64,000 bases of DNA from Pseudoduganella namucuonensis (GCF_900116645.1 NZ_FPBO01000027.1:55034-119033), one strand, 5' to 3'; numbered from the stretch's first letter, positions 35,253-44,815 are shown. Numbers and translations are program-made. The notes: generated by a model from the letters alone, not told the origin.

Positions 35253-36935
35253 ATGACCGCCCAATTCGATTTCGTTATCGTCGGCGCCGGCTCCGCCGGC
35301 TGCGTGCTCGCCAATCGCCTGTCGGAGGATCCCGCCAACCGGGTGCTGCTGCTGGAGGCCGGGGAGCGGGACAGCCACCCCATGGTGGCCATGCCGGTGG
35401 CCTGGTTCCCCGTCTCCAACCTTCCCGAACTGGGCTGGGGCTACGCCACCGAGCCGGAAAGCGCCACCGGCGACCGCGTGCTGCCGCAGCCGCGCGGCAA
35501 GCTGCTGGGAGGCACCTCGTCCATCAACGGCATGCTCTACAGCCGCGGCAATGCCGGCGACTACGACCGCTGGCGCGATCTCGGCCTGCCCGGCTGGGGC
35601 TACGCCGACGTGCTGCCCTACTTCAAGCGCAGCGAAAGCAACTGGCGCGGCGCCGGCGCCTACCATGGCGGCACGGGTTATCTGTCCGTGTCGCGCCAGC
35701 CCGCCCATCCGACCATCACGCCGCGCATGCTGGAAGCGGGCAGGAAACTGGGTTACGCCGCGCTGGACGATTTCCATGGCGAACAGGCCGAGGGCTTCGG
35801 CCTGCCCGACTTCACGATACGGCGCGGTCGCCGGGACAGCACGGCGGCGGCCTATCTGCGTCCCGCCCTGTCCCGCAAGAACCTCACCGTGGTGACGGGC
35901 GCGCACACCACCCGCGTGCTGCTCGAAGGCGTCCGCGCGACCGGCGTCGAATACCTCAAGGATGGACAGACGCATGTGGCGCGCGCCGCAAGCGAAGTGC
36001 TCATCGCGGGCGGCGCCTTCAATTCGCCGCAGTTGCTGATGCTGTCGGGGATAGGCCCGGCCGATGAACTGCGCAAGCTGGGCATCGCTGTCCGCCACGA
36101 CCTGCCCGGCGTGGGCAAGAACCTGCAGGACCACCCGCTGGTGGCGGGCGTGTTCGAGGCGGCCGTCGACACCACCTTCGACCGTGCCCTGCGTCTGGAC
36201 CGGCTGGCCGTGTCCGCACTGCGCTGGAGGCTGAACGGGGGCGGACCGCTGGCCGCCAATCCCATGTCGGTCCAGGCCTTCGTGCGCACCCGGCCCGAAC
36301 TGCAATGGCCGGACGCGCAGTTCCAGGTCAGCCATGTGTCGATGATGGCGCGGCCCTGGTTCCCCGGATGGCGCGCGGGCGCCGGCCACCAGTTCACGGC
36401 GGCGATGCTGAACGTGCGTCCCGGCTGTTCCGGCGACGTCACGCTGCGCTCGGCCGACCCGCTGGCGGCGCCGCGCATCCGCCTCGGCCTGCTCGCCACC
36501 GAGGCGGACCGGCGCACCGCGCGCGACATGCTGAAGTTCCTGCGCACCTTCTTCGCCACCGCGCCGGTGGCCGGCATGGTCAAGGCGGAGCTGGCGCCCG
36601 GCGCCGCGGTGCGCAGCGACGCCGAACTCGACGCCTACATCAAGGCCACCATCCAGACCGGCATGCATCCCACCAGCAGCTGCGCCATGGGCGTCGGCGA
36701 GTACGCGGTGGTCGACGCCCAACTCAGGGTGCGGGGCCTGGAGGGCTTGCGCGTGGTGGACGCGTCGGTGATGCCAGATATCGTCAGCGGCAACACCAAC
36801 GCGCCCACCATCATGATCGCGGAGAAGGCCTCGGACATGATATTGCGGCGCGCGCCGCTGTTGCCGGAGGCGGTGTCGACAGCGGCGGCGCCCCGGAGCA
36901 CGGCCGCCATGCCTCGGCAAGAGGCGGCGGCATGA
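35253..36935 (+). CDS. GMC-family alcohol oxidoreductase, second of three
   Basis: 560 residues, AGGA upstream. FVIVGAGSAGCVLANRLSED at the N-terminus, GKLLGGTSSINGMLYSRGN, active-site GMHPTSSCAMG, and DASVMPDIVSGNTNAPTIM. It ends in a low-complexity alanine/arginine tail. FAD-dependent alcohol oxidation. It leads a unit with an MFS permease and an NmrA-like reductase, so it may act on the compound that the permease imports. Confidence 0.93.
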   Translation: MTAQFDFVIVGAGSAGCVLANRLSEDPANRVLLLEAGERDSHPMVAMPVAWFPVSNLPELGWGYATEPESATGDRVLPQPRGKLLGGTSSINGMLYSRGNAGDYDRWRDLGLPGWGYADVLPYFKRSESNWRGAGAYHGGTGYLSVSRQPAHPTITPRMLEAGRKLGYAALDDFHGEQAEGFGLPDFTIRRGRRDSTAAAYLRPALSRKNLTVVTGAHTTRVLLEGVRATGVEYLKDGQTHVARAASEVLIAGGAFNSPQLLMLSGIGPADELRKLGIAVRHDLPGVGKNLQDHPLVAGVFEAAVDTTFDRALRLDRLAVSALRWRLNGGGPLAANPMSVQAFVRTRPELQWPDAQFQVSHVSMMARPWFPGWRAGAGHQFTAAMLNVRPGCSGDVTLRSADPLAAPRIRLGLLATEADRRTARDMLKFLRTFFATAPVAGMVKAELAPGAAVRSDAELDAYIKATIQTGMHPTSSCAMGVGEYAVVDAQLRVRGLEGLRVVDASVMPDIVSGNTNAPTIMIAEKASDMILRRAPLLPEAVSTAAAPRSTAAMPRQEAAA

Positions 36936-37029
36936 ACGCCGGCATGGTGGCCGTGCCGGTGCCGCTCTGCGCCGCCGGCACGCTGCTGCTGAGGCAACAA
37001 TGGCAAGCTCATTGAAAGACGGAGCGCAC

Positions 37030-38388
37030 ATGGACCTCAGGCCAGGCCCCGGCGGTATGCGGGACGTCGCGCAGTTGATCGACGAGCGGCCCCTCAGTGG
37101 CTTCCAGATCCGCGTCATCCTGCTGTGCTGCCTGACCGTGCTGCTGGACGGCTACGACATCCAGACCATGGCGCTGGTGGTGCCCTCCCTGGCGCAGGAG
37201 TGGAACATGCCGGCTTCCGCCTTCGGCGTGGCGTTGGCCGCGTCCCTGCTCGGCATCGGCCTCGGCTCGGCGTTCGTGGCGCCGTTCGGCGACCGCTGGG
37301 GGCGGCGGCCGCTGATCATCGGCGGCCTGTGGCTGGTCGGCGTCGCCTCCATCGCCACCGGCTTGGCGAGCACGCTGCCGGTGCTGCTGGCCGGCCGCTT
37401 CCTCACCGGCGTCGGCCTGGCGATGGGGCTCACCAACGCCACCGCGCTGGTGTCGGATTACGCCCCGGCCAGGCGGCGCGCGGCGCTGGTCACGCTGATG
37501 TTCTGCAACGTGGCCCTGGGCGCCTTCAGCGCCGGATTCAGCGCGCCCGCGCTGATCGGCCATTTCGGCTGGCGCAGCCTGTTCATCATCGGCGGCATTC
37601 TGCCCCTGGTCCTCGGCGTGCTGCTGCTGTTCGCGCTGCCCGAATCGCTACGCCTGCTGGTGGCCGGCAAGCCCGGGCACCGCGCCATCGCGCCCCTGCT
37701 CGCTAGGCTGTTCCCCGATGTGAACCCGGCGTCCATCCACGCGCAGCAGCGGGACCAGGAGCGGGACCAAGGGCAGGATCAAATTCGGCGGCGCAGCGTG
37801 GCCGAACTGCTGTCGCCCGCCTACCGCCACCGCACCTTGCTGCTCTGGTATATCTTCTGCCTCAACCTGTTCGTGCTCTACCTGCTGATCAGCTGGCTGC
37901 CGTCGCTGCTGCGCGAGGCAGGCTGGGAAGCCGCCGCCGCGATGCGCGGCGCGGTCATGATCCAGTTGGGCGGCATCGCCGGCGGCTTGCTGATTTCGCT
38001 GGCCGTGGACAAGGGCAAAGCCGGCGGCGCGCTGCTGTGGGCGTACACGGTTTCCGCCGCGTCCCTGGCCGCGTTCGCGCTGCTGCCGGCCACGCCGCCC
38101 GTGTGGAATACGCTGCTGGTCGTCCTCGGCGCCGGCATTTCCGGCAGCCAGCTGGCGCTGTACGCGCTGGCCGCCGGCTTCTATCCCCCGGCGCTGCGCG
38201 CCACCGGCTTGGGCTGGTCGACGGCCATCGGCCGCGCCGGCGCCACGGCCGGGCCGGTCGCCGGCGGACTGCTCATCCAGTTGCAACTCGGCGCCACTGC
38301 TACACTCGGCATGTTGGCCGCGCCGCTGCTGTTATGCGCGCTGGGAGCATGGCTTTTACCCCATAACCACAACAGGAGATCAGCATGA
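37030..38388 (+). CDS. MFS transporter, AAHS-like (aromatic/organic acid:proton symporter)
   Basis: 452 residues from the ATG at 37030 (GGAG 6 nt upstream; ATG at 37000 is the alternative). It has the family start IDERPLSGFQIRVILLCCLTVLLDGYDIQTM with the TM1 DGYD motif, the loop 2-3 motif GDRWGRRPLI, and twelve hydrophobic segments. The central loop contains an arginine/glutamine-rich stretch (QQRDQERDQGQDQIRRR). AAHS permeases import aromatic acids such as 4-hydroxybenzoate; here it suggests that an acid intermediate or substrate enters by proton symport. Confidence 0.9.
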   Translation: MDLRPGPGGMRDVAQLIDERPLSGFQIRVILLCCLTVLLDGYDIQTMALVVPSLAQEWNMPASAFGVALAASLLGIGLGSAFVAPFGDRWGRRPLIIGGLWLVGVASIATGLASTLPVLLAGRFLTGVGLAMGLTNATALVSDYAPARRRAALVTLMFCNVALGAFSAGFSAPALIGHFGWRSLFIIGGILPLVLGVLLLFALPESLRLLVAGKPGHRAIAPLLARLFPDVNPASIHAQQRDQERDQGQDQIRRRSVAELLSPAYRHRTLLLWYIFCLNLFVLYLLISWLPSLLREAGWEAAAAMRGAVMIQLGGIAGGLLISLAVDKGKAGGALLWAYTVSAASLAAFALLPATPPVWNTLLVVLGAGISGSQLALYALAAGFYPPALRATGLGWSTAIGRAGATAGPVAGGLLIQLQLGATATLGMLAAPLLLCALGAWLLPHNHNRRSA

Positions 38389-39302
38389 GCATCATCGTCA
38401 CCGGCGCGTCCGGCAACTTCGGCCGCAAGGCGGCCGACCTGCTGCTGGATAAGGTTCCAGCTTCCGAACTGATTTTGATCACCCGCAGGCCGGCCGCGCT
38501 GGCCGCCTACGCGGAGCGCGGCGCGCAGGTGCGCTACGGCGATTTCGACGAGCCGGCCAGCTTGGCGGCCGCCTTCGCCGGCGGCCAGCGCATGCTGCTG
38601 ATCAGCACCGACCAGGTGGGCGGCGAGCGCCTGCGCCAGCACCGCGCCGCCATCGACGCGGCGGTGGCGGCCGGCGTCCAGCAGATCGCCTACACCTCCT
38701 TCATCGGCGTGGGACCGGACAACCCGGCCATCAGCACCGTCGAGCACACGGCCACCGAGGCCATGCTGCGCGCCTGCGGCGTGCCCTACACCTTCCTGCG
38801 CGACAGCCAGTACGCCGACGCCATCGCCCAGTTCGCGCTGCCCGGCGCGCTGGCCATGGGCGCGTGGATGAGCAGCGCCGGCGACGGCCGGATCGCGCTG
38901 GTGGCGCGCGAGGACTGCGTGGCCTGCGCCGTAGCCGTGGTCAGCACGCCGGGCCACGAGAACAAGATCTATGACATCACCGGGCCGGAACTGCTGTCCT
39001 ACCGCGATTGCGTGGCGCTGGCGGTCGAGCTGTCGGGCAGGCCGCTGGCCTACGACGCCGTCACCGACGAGCAGAAGCTGGCCTTCTTCGACAGCATAGG
39101 CGTGCCGCGCCGCATCGAGGACGGCATGGAGAACAGCCCGATACCGTGGCCGGGCGAGGAGATGGTGAGCTTCGAGCGGGCCATCCGCGAGGGCCATTTC
39201 GCCGTGCTGAGCGACCATGTGGAGCGGCTCACGGGACGCAAGCCCAAATCGCTGCGGCAGGTGTGCATGGAGAACATCGACAAGCTACGCCTGGCCGCCT
39301 GA
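38385..39302 (+). CDS. NmrA/QOR2-like NAD(P)H-binding oxidoreductase
   Basis: 305 residues, ATGA overlap with the MFS gene. Atypical SDR: VTGASGNFGRKAADLLL at the N-terminus, LISTDQVG, AYTSFIGVG, TFLRDSQYADAI. Closest in plan to NAD(P)H:quinone oxidoreductase 2 (QorB) and NmrA-like sensors; could reduce a quinone formed in ring metabolism or sense NADP state. Last gene of the GMC-MFS unit, followed by a hairpin terminator. Confidence 0.9.
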   Translation: MSIIVTGASGNFGRKAADLLLDKVPASELILITRRPAALAAYAERGAQVRYGDFDEPASLAAAFAGGQRMLLISTDQVGGERLRQHRAAIDAAVAAGVQQIAYTSFIGVGPDNPAISTVEHTATEAMLRACGVPYTFLRDSQYADAIAQFALPGALAMGAWMSSAGDGRIALVAREDCVACAVAVVSTPGHENKIYDITGPELLSYRDCVALAVELSGRPLAYDAVTDEQKLAFFDSIGVPRRIEDGMENSPIPWPGEEMVSFERAIREGHFAVLSDHVERLTGRKPKSLRQVCMENIDKLRLAA

Positions 39303-39329
39303 CGCGCCCCCTTTCCCTCTCCATCCTCC

Positions 39330-39353
39330 AACGCCCCGCTTCGCCGGGGCGTT
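39330..39353 (+). terminator. Hairpin terminator after the GMC-MFS-QOR2 unit
   Basis: Stem AACGCCCCG / CGGGGCGTT with a 6-nt loop. Only a weak T-tract follows, and the operator element of the next unit begins directly after the stem. Confidence 0.6.
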
Positions 39354-39398
39354 GTCGCATTTGCGTACGACAGCGCCGCTGCCCCATCTGTTTAACAT
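39354..39398 (+). promoter_or_regulatory. Island operator and promoter of the VOC-to-MBL operon
   Basis: Element GTCGCATTTGCGTACGAC (39354-39371), 21 nt, TAACAT (39393-39398). Leader to the VOC ATG about 29 nt. This is a single copy, as expected where no divergent gene exists. Confidence 0.65.
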
Positions 39399-39433
39399 GG
39401 GAACCAACAGCCCAGCTCCTGAAGGAAATCGCG

Positions 39434-39964
39434 ATGCCATCATTTGTTCCAGTCCGAGGACTCCACCACTTTGCGTACCGCTGCAAGGACGCGGAGGAGA
39501 CCCGGCGGTTTTACGAAGACATACTCGGCCTGCCGCTGGTGCATGTCATCCGCAACGACCACGTGCCGAGCACCGGCGAATACTGCCCCTACGTGCACAT
39601 CTTCTTCCAGATGACGGACGGCTCCCACATCGCCTTCTTCGACCTGGGCGACGACGTGCGGCCCGATCCCTCGCCCAACACGCCGGCCTGGGTCAACCAC
39701 CTGGCGCTGCGCGTCGACTCGCTCGACGACCTGAAGGAGGCCAAGGCGCGGCTGCAGGCGGCCGGGGTCGAGGTGCTGGGCCTCACCCACCACCACATCA
39801 TCGAGTCCATCTATTTCTTCGACCCGAACGGCATCCGCCTCGAACTGACCACGCCCATCGTCACGGACGAGGAAATGCAGCGCCTGGCGCGACAGGCCCA
39901 CCAGGACGCGCGTGAATGGGCGCTGGAAAAACAACAGCGCCGCGACGCGGCCCAGGGAGCGTAG
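39434..39964 (+). CDS. VOC/glyoxalase-fold protein, possible extradiol-type dioxygenase
   Basis: 176 residues from the ATG at 39434 (GAAGGAAA upstream; the longer open frame is not coding). Two betaalphabetabetabeta modules with candidate metal ligands: H in RGLHHFAYRCKD, H in VNHLALRVDSLDDL, E in GIRLELTTP. The group contains glyoxalases, fosfomycin-resistance-type enzymes and small extradiol dioxygenases. First gene of a seven-gene operon with a hydrolase, a LeuCD-type hydratase and an FAD monooxygenase, so a ring-cleaving or isomerising role fits. Confidence 0.88.
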   Translation: MPSFVPVRGLHHFAYRCKDAEETRRFYEDILGLPLVHVIRNDHVPSTGEYCPYVHIFFQMTDGSHIAFFDLGDDVRPDPSPNTPAWVNHLALRVDSLDDLKEAKARLQAAGVEVLGLTHHHIIESIYFFDPNGIRLELTTPIVTDEEMQRLARQAHQDAREWALEKQQRRDAAQGA

Positions 39965-39967
39965 GCC

Positions 39968-41089
39968 ATGGCCGAACTGAAGCTCGCGGTCATCGACGTC
40001 AAACCCGGCGCGGCGATGGAAAGCCAGTCCGGCCTGCAGATGCTGCGCCCGCGCATCTACGGCGCCTACGCCGAGCCGGCCGGCAAGAAGAAGATCGCCG
40101 CCATCGTCATGCACCCGGCCAGCAATTTCATGGGCCACTACCTGCTGCAACCGCTGGCCGAACGCGGCATCTGCTGCATGGGCCTCAATTCGCGCTACGT
40201 CAACAACGACTCCGTGCTGCTGATGGAGCGCGTGATCCAGGACCTGGGCGCGGGCGTGAAATTCCTGCGCGAGGCCGGCTACGAGAAGGTGGTCCTGATC
40301 GGCAATTCGGGCGGCGCGGCGCTGTCCTCGTTCTACCAGGCGCAGGCCGAGCAGCTGACGGCCCACCATTTCGCCGACGGCGATCCGACCGGGCTCAGTC
40401 CCGAAGACCTGCCGCCGGTGGACGGCATCGCCCTGTGCGCGGCGCACGAGGGGCGTTCGCGCCTGCTGCTGGACTGGATCGACCCCTCGGTCATCGACGA
40501 GAGCGATCCGCTGGGCGCCGATCCCGCGCTCGACATGTTCAACCCCGCCAACGGTCCGTCCTATGGCGCCGAATTCCTGGCGCGCTTCCGCGCCGGCCAG
40601 AAGGCCCGCCGCGACCGCATAGAGGACTGGGCGCTGGCCCGCCTGCGGCTGCTGCGCGCCAATCCGGCCGGCCCGCGCGACCAGGCCTTCGTGATCTATC
40701 GCACGCTGGCCGACCCGCGCTGCCTGGACTTGTCGCTGGACGCCAACGAGCGCGCCGTCGGCAGCGTCTGGGGCGACGCCCGCTCGGTCAACTACGCCGG
40801 CAACTCGATGGGACGCTACACCTCGCTGACGGCCTTCCTGAGCCAATGGTCGTCGCGCTCGCAGGCGGACGGCCCCAGCAACCTGGCCAGGACCAGCGTG
40901 CCGGCGCTGCTGATGACCTATACCGCCGACGCCTCGACCTTCCCCAGTACGCGCGACGCCTGGCTGCGCGCCGCCGGGGACCGCATCCGCAATATCGACA
41001 TCCGCGGCGCCAACCATTACCTGGCCGGGCAACCGCTCCAGGTGGAGCGGGTGGCGGACGAAATCGCCGCCTGGGCGCGGGCGCTCTGA
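39968..41089 (+). CDS. Alpha/beta hydrolase
   Basis: 373 residues, starting 3 nt after the VOC stop. Alpha/beta fold core: AAIVMHPASNFMGHYLLQPLAERG, nucleophile elbow LIGNSGGAALS, terminal histidine in GANHYLAGQP. Longer than typical C-C hydrolases, with an inserted cap (about residues 150-250). Placed between a possible dioxygenase and a hydratase, it could hydrolyse the ring-cleavage product or a CoA/ester bond (inference). Confidence 0.88.
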   Translation: MAELKLAVIDVKPGAAMESQSGLQMLRPRIYGAYAEPAGKKKIAAIVMHPASNFMGHYLLQPLAERGICCMGLNSRYVNNDSVLLMERVIQDLGAGVKFLREAGYEKVVLIGNSGGAALSSFYQAQAEQLTAHHFADGDPTGLSPEDLPPVDGIALCAAHEGRSRLLLDWIDPSVIDESDPLGADPALDMFNPANGPSYGAEFLARFRAGQKARRDRIEDWALARLRLLRANPAGPRDQAFVIYRTLADPRCLDLSLDANERAVGSVWGDARSVNYAGNSMGRYTSLTAFLSQWSSRSQADGPSNLARTSVPALLMTYTADASTFPSTRDAWLRAAGDRIRNIDIRGANHYLAGQPLQVERVADEIAAWARAL

Positions 41090-41091
41090 CC

Positions 41092-42498
41092 ATGCCCAGC
41101 CTGTTCAGCAAAATCTGGGACCGGCATGTGGTCGCGCAAAAGGACGACGGCGCCACCCTGCTGTACATCGACCGGCAACTGGTGCACGAGGTGACCAGCC
41201 CCCAGGCCTTCGAAGGCCTGCGGGAAGCCGGCCGACCCGTGCGGCGCCCGGCGACACTGCTCGCGGTGCCGGACCACAACGTGCCAACCACGCCGGACCG
41301 CACGCTGAGGATAGAGGACGCGCAGAGCCGCGAGCAGATCGCGCTGTTGCGCCACAACGCGCGCGAGACCGGCGCCACGCTGTTCGACCTGGACGACGCG
41401 CGCCAGGGCATCGTGCATGTGGTGGCGCCCGAGCAGGGCTTCATCCACCCCGGCATGACGGTGGTGTGCGGCGACTCGCACACCGCCACGCTGGGCGCGT
41501 TCGGCGCCATCGCCTTCGGCGTCGGTACCTCCGATGTGGAACACGTGCTGGCCACGCAGACGCTGTGGCTGGCCAAGCCGCGCCAGATGCGGGTGCGCGT
41601 CGAAGGCCGTTTGCAGCCCTGGGTGGGCGCCAAGGACCTGATCCTGGCGCTGATCGCCCGGATAGGCGCGGCGGGCGGCACCGGCCACGCCATCGAATAC
41701 TGCGGCGAAGCGGTGCGCGCCCTGTCCATGGAAGAGCGCATGACGGTCTGCAATATGACCATCGAGGCGGGGGCGCGCTTCGGCCTCGTCGCCCCCGACG
41801 ACACCACCTTCGCCTACCTGCGCGGCCGGCCTTACGCGCCCGGGGCGGAGCACTGGCAGGCCGCGCTCGCGGAATGGCGCGGCCTGGCCTCGGACGCCGA
41901 CGCCCAGTACGACGCCGAACTGGTGATCGACGCCGCCGCCATCGCGCCACAGGTCACCTGGGGCACCAGCCCGGAGGACAGCCTGCCGATCGAAGGCCGG
42001 GTGCCGGATCCGGCCGCCGCCGGGAGCCCGGCGCTGCGCGAGCGCATGCGGCGCGCGCTGGACTACATGGGCCTGGCCGCCGGCGCCGCGTTGACGGACA
42101 TTGCCATCGACCGCGTCTTCATCGGTTCCTGCACCAACAGCCGCATCGAGGACTTGCGCGTGGCCGCCAGCGTGGCGCGGGGACGGCGCGTCGCCCCGGG
42201 CGTGGCGGCGATGGTGGTGCCCGGCTCCGGCCTGGTGAAGCTGCAGGCCGAACGCGAAGGGCTGGACCGCGTCTTCATCGAAGCCGGCTTCGCCTGGACA
42301 TTGCCGGGCTGCTCGATGTGCCTCGGCATGAATCCGGACCGGCTGCTGCCGGGCGAGCGCTGCGCCTCCACCTCCAACCGCAACTTCGAGGGACGGCAGG
42401 GACCGGGCGGGCGGACGCACCTGCTGAGCCCCGCGATGGCTGTCGCCGCCGCCGTGACGGGCCGGCTGTGCGATGTGCGCGCGCTGGAAGCGGCATGA
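41092..42498 (+). CDS. leuC: LeuC-like hydro-lyase large subunit (isopropylmalate/maleate hydratase family)
   Basis: 468 residues, 2 nt after the hydrolase gene. Aconitase-superfamily large subunit with the three cluster cysteines: GSCTNSR, and GCSMCLGMN with two. Other conserved blocks are VCGDSHTATLGAFGAIAFGVGTSDVEHVLATQT and STSNRNFEGRQG. The 4Fe-4S enzyme hydrates or isomerises a short unsaturated dicarboxylate. There is no leuB or leuA nearby and the operon is catabolic. A maleate- or citraconate-hydratase role, as for LeuCD homologues in the gentisate pathway (HbzIJ), is more likely than leucine synthesis. The symbol names the family only. Confidence 0.9.
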   Translation: MPSLFSKIWDRHVVAQKDDGATLLYIDRQLVHEVTSPQAFEGLREAGRPVRRPATLLAVPDHNVPTTPDRTLRIEDAQSREQIALLRHNARETGATLFDLDDARQGIVHVVAPEQGFIHPGMTVVCGDSHTATLGAFGAIAFGVGTSDVEHVLATQTLWLAKPRQMRVRVEGRLQPWVGAKDLILALIARIGAAGGTGHAIEYCGEAVRALSMEERMTVCNMTIEAGARFGLVAPDDTTFAYLRGRPYAPGAEHWQAALAEWRGLASDADAQYDAELVIDAAAIAPQVTWGTSPEDSLPIEGRVPDPAAAGSPALRERMRRALDYMGLAAGAALTDIAIDRVFIGSCTNSRIEDLRVAASVARGRRVAPGVAAMVVPGSGLVKLQAEREGLDRVFIEAGFAWTLPGCSMCLGMNPDRLLPGERCASTSNRNFEGRQGPGGRTHLLSPAMAVAAAVTGRLCDVRALEAA

Positions 42499-42511
42499 AC
42501 GGAACCGTATC

Positions 42512-43141
42512 GTGAGCCCCCCATTCACCCGCTTGCACGCCGTGGCCGCGCCGCTGGACCGCGCCAACGTCGACACCGACGCCATCCTGCCCGCCCGGTT
42601 CATGAAGACCGTCAAGCGCGGCGGCCTGGGTTCCGCCCTGTTCGACGCCTGGCGGCGCGGCGCCGGCGGCGCGCCGAACCCGGACTTCGTGCTGAACCGG
42701 CCGGCCTACGCGGCCAGCCGCATCCTGGTCGCCAACGACAACTTCGGCTGCGGTTCCTCGCGCGAACACGCGGTGTGGGCGCTGGCCGACGCCGGCATAC
42801 GCTGCGTGATCGCCCCCAGCTTCGGCGAGATCTTCGCCGCCAACTGCCTGAAGAACGGCGTGCTGCCCGTCGCGCTCCCACCGGCCGTGGTGGCGATCCT
42901 GCTGGCTCTGCTGGCCGCGGTCCCCGGCGCCGAGCTGACCGTGGACCTGGAGGCGCAGCACGTGCTCACGCCCGGCGGCCAGCGCCACGCTTTCCATATC
43001 GATCCATACGCCAAACACTGCCTGCTGCTGGGGCTCGACGACATCGCCGTGACGCTGGAACGGGCGGAGGCGATCACTAGCTACGAACAGGCGCGGCGCG
43101 CGCGCACGCCCTGGCTCTTTGAAGACATCCGCGCGACCTGA
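42512..43141 (+). CDS. leuD: LeuD-like hydro-lyase small subunit
   Basis: 209 residues. GTG start at 42512 (GGAA 9 nt upstream), giving VSPPFTRLHAVAAPLDRANVDTDAILPARFMK, which matches the LeuD N-terminus. Swivelling domain with NFGCGSSREHAVWAL and IAPSFGEIFAANCLKNGVLPV. Partner of the preceding large subunit, 13 nt downstream. The same reservation about physiological substrate applies. Confidence 0.92.
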   Translation: MSPPFTRLHAVAAPLDRANVDTDAILPARFMKTVKRGGLGSALFDAWRRGAGGAPNPDFVLNRPAYAASRILVANDNFGCGSSREHAVWALADAGIRCVIAPSFGEIFAANCLKNGVLPVALPPAVVAILLALLAAVPGAELTVDLEAQHVLTPGGQRHAFHIDPYAKHCLLLGLDDIAVTLERAEAITSYEQARRARTPWLFEDIRAT

Positions 43142-43153
43142 AGGAAGAACACC

Positions 43154-44815
43154 ATGCCTGAAACCAGCAACAGCGCCGCCCCGGCGGCCGACTCCGGCGG
43201 CTACACGCTGCCGACCTATCCCTATGTCACGCCACCCGAGCTAAGTGGCGGGGACCGTGGCGTCTACCCGGTGGTCATCGTCGGCGCCGGCCTGTCCGGC
43301 CTGACGCTGGCCTGCGACCTGGCCAACCGCGGCATCGCCTCGGTGCTGCTCGACGAGGACGACACCATCGGCGTGCGCGGCGCCTCCAGCCGGGGCATCT
43401 GCTACGCCCAGCGCAGCCTGGAGGTCTTCGACCGCCTCGGCACCTATGAGCGGATGCGGGCCAAGGGCATCACCTGGTCCACCGCGCGCGTGCTGTCCGG
43501 CGACGAGGCGCTGTATTCGTATGACCTCAGCCTGGCCAGCAAATCGAAGCAGCCGCCGTTCATCAACCTGCAGCAGTTCTACGTCGAATGGTATCTGGTG
43601 GACCGCATCCAGGCGCTGGGCAGCACCGACATCCGCTGGCGGAACCGCGTGCTCGACGCCAGCCAGGAGGACGGCCACGAGGGTAGCCACGTCTTGCTGA
43701 CCGTCGGCACGCCCGACGGCGAGTACCAGCTGCGCGCGCAATGGGTGCTGGACGCCGCCGGCGTGGCCAGCGTCACGCGCGACAAGCTGGGACTCGACAC
43801 CCACACCCACAATGGCCACGACCGCTGGTGCATCACCGATGTGCGCTTCAAGAAGCCGCTGCCGGTGGAGCGCTGGACCTGGATCGAGGCGCCCTTCAAC
43901 GAGAACCGGGGCGTATGGCAGCATCTGATGGCGGACGGCGTCTGGCGCCTGGACTTCCAGATGGAGGCCGACGCCGACCCCGCCTATGTGGCGCGGCCGG
44001 ACGTGGCGCATGAACGCGTGCGCGCCATGCTGGGGCCGGACGTGGAATTCGACATCGTGTGGGTGGGCGCCTATTCCTACCGCCGGCAGCTGCTGGACGA
44101 TTACCGCGACGGCCGCGTGTTCTTCCTGGGCGACGCGGCGCACGTGACCAACCCCTTCGGCGCGCGCGGGGGCAACACCGGCATCCAGGACGCCGACAAT
44201 CTGGGCTGGAAGCTGGCCCTGGTGCTGCAAGGCCAGGCCCCGGAGGCGCTGCTCGACAGCTACAACGCCGAGCGCCGCTACCTGCAGCTGCACAACACCA
44301 AGGTCACCGATCGCAGCGGCCGATTCATGTCGCCGCCCACGCCGGGCGAGCGCCACCTGCGCACCGCCGTACTGGGCCTGGCCCGCAGCTTCCCCTTCGC
44401 CCGCGCCATCCTCAATCCGGGCCGCATGTCGGCGCCGGTCGACTACGTGGAAAGTCCGCTCAACGGCGGCCTGGGCACGGCCGAGGGCAAGGCGGTGCCC
44501 AATCTCGCGCTGGGCAATGGCCGCTGGCTGGCCGACCTGGTGCGCGAAGGCACGGCCTTCGTCGCGCTGGCGTTCGAGCGGGTGCCGGCGGGCGTGGTCG
44601 CCGCCGGCCTGTCCACGCTGGGCGAGCGCTATCCACTGCGCGTGCTGACGCTGGACGCCGGCTCGGACGAGGTGCTGGCCTTCATGACGGAGATAAACGC
44701 GCCGGTTGGCTCGATCGCGCTGCTGCGTCCCGACCTGCACCTGGCCACCGTGCTGAAACAGCCCAGCGCCGCGCTGCTGGAACGCGCCCTGCGACGCGCG
44801 CTCGGCCATCCCTGA
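43154..44815 (+). CDS. FAD-dependent aromatic-type monooxygenase (MhpA/PheA-like)
   Basis: 553 residues, AAGGAAG upstream. Class A flavin hydroxylase: GxGxxG in VVIVGAGLSGLTLACDLANRG, arginine-rich SRGICYAQRSLEVFDRLG, and the FAD ribityl motif GDAAHVTNPFGARGGNTGIQD. A thioredoxin-like C-terminal domain (from about residue 430) is typical of MhpA/phenol hydroxylases. It would hydroxylate a ring or perform a Baeyer-Villiger-like insertion using NAD(P)H and oxygen. The trio FAD monooxygenase-DUF2783-MBL is a recurring neighbourhood. Confidence 0.9.
   Translation: MPETSNSAAPAADSGGYTLPTYPYVTPPELSGGDRGVYPVVIVGAGLSGLTLACDLANRGIASVLLDEDDTIGVRGASSRGICYAQRSLEVFDRLGTYERMRAKGITWSTARVLSGDEALYSYDLSLASKSKQPPFINLQQFYVEWYLVDRIQALGSTDIRWRNRVLDASQEDGHEGSHVLLTVGTPDGEYQLRAQWVLDAAGVASVTRDKLGLDTHTHNGHDRWCITDVRFKKPLPVERWTWIEAPFNENRGVWQHLMADGVWRLDFQMEADADPAYVARPDVAHERVRAMLGPDVEFDIVWVGAYSYRRQLLDDYRDGRVFFLGDAAHVTNPFGARGGNTGIQDADNLGWKLALVLQGQAPEALLDSYNAERRYLQLHNTKVTDRSGRFMSPPTPGERHLRTAVLGLARSFPFARAILNPGRMSAPVDYVESPLNGGLGTAEGKAVPNLALGNGRWLADLVREGTAFVALAFERVPAGVVAAGLSTLGERYPLRVLTLDAGSDEVLAFMTEINAPVGSIALLRPDLHLATVLKQPSAALLERALRRALGHP

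Noticed and set aside
36932..37015. A 27-codon frame overlapping the GMC stop and the MFS start region
   Set aside because: It has no family features and is too short to separate from chance; it may at most be a coupling leader.
41092..43141. Reading leuC/leuD as leucine biosynthesis genes
   Set aside because: No leuA or leuB nearby, and the pair sits inside an oxygenase-hydrolase operon under the island operator.
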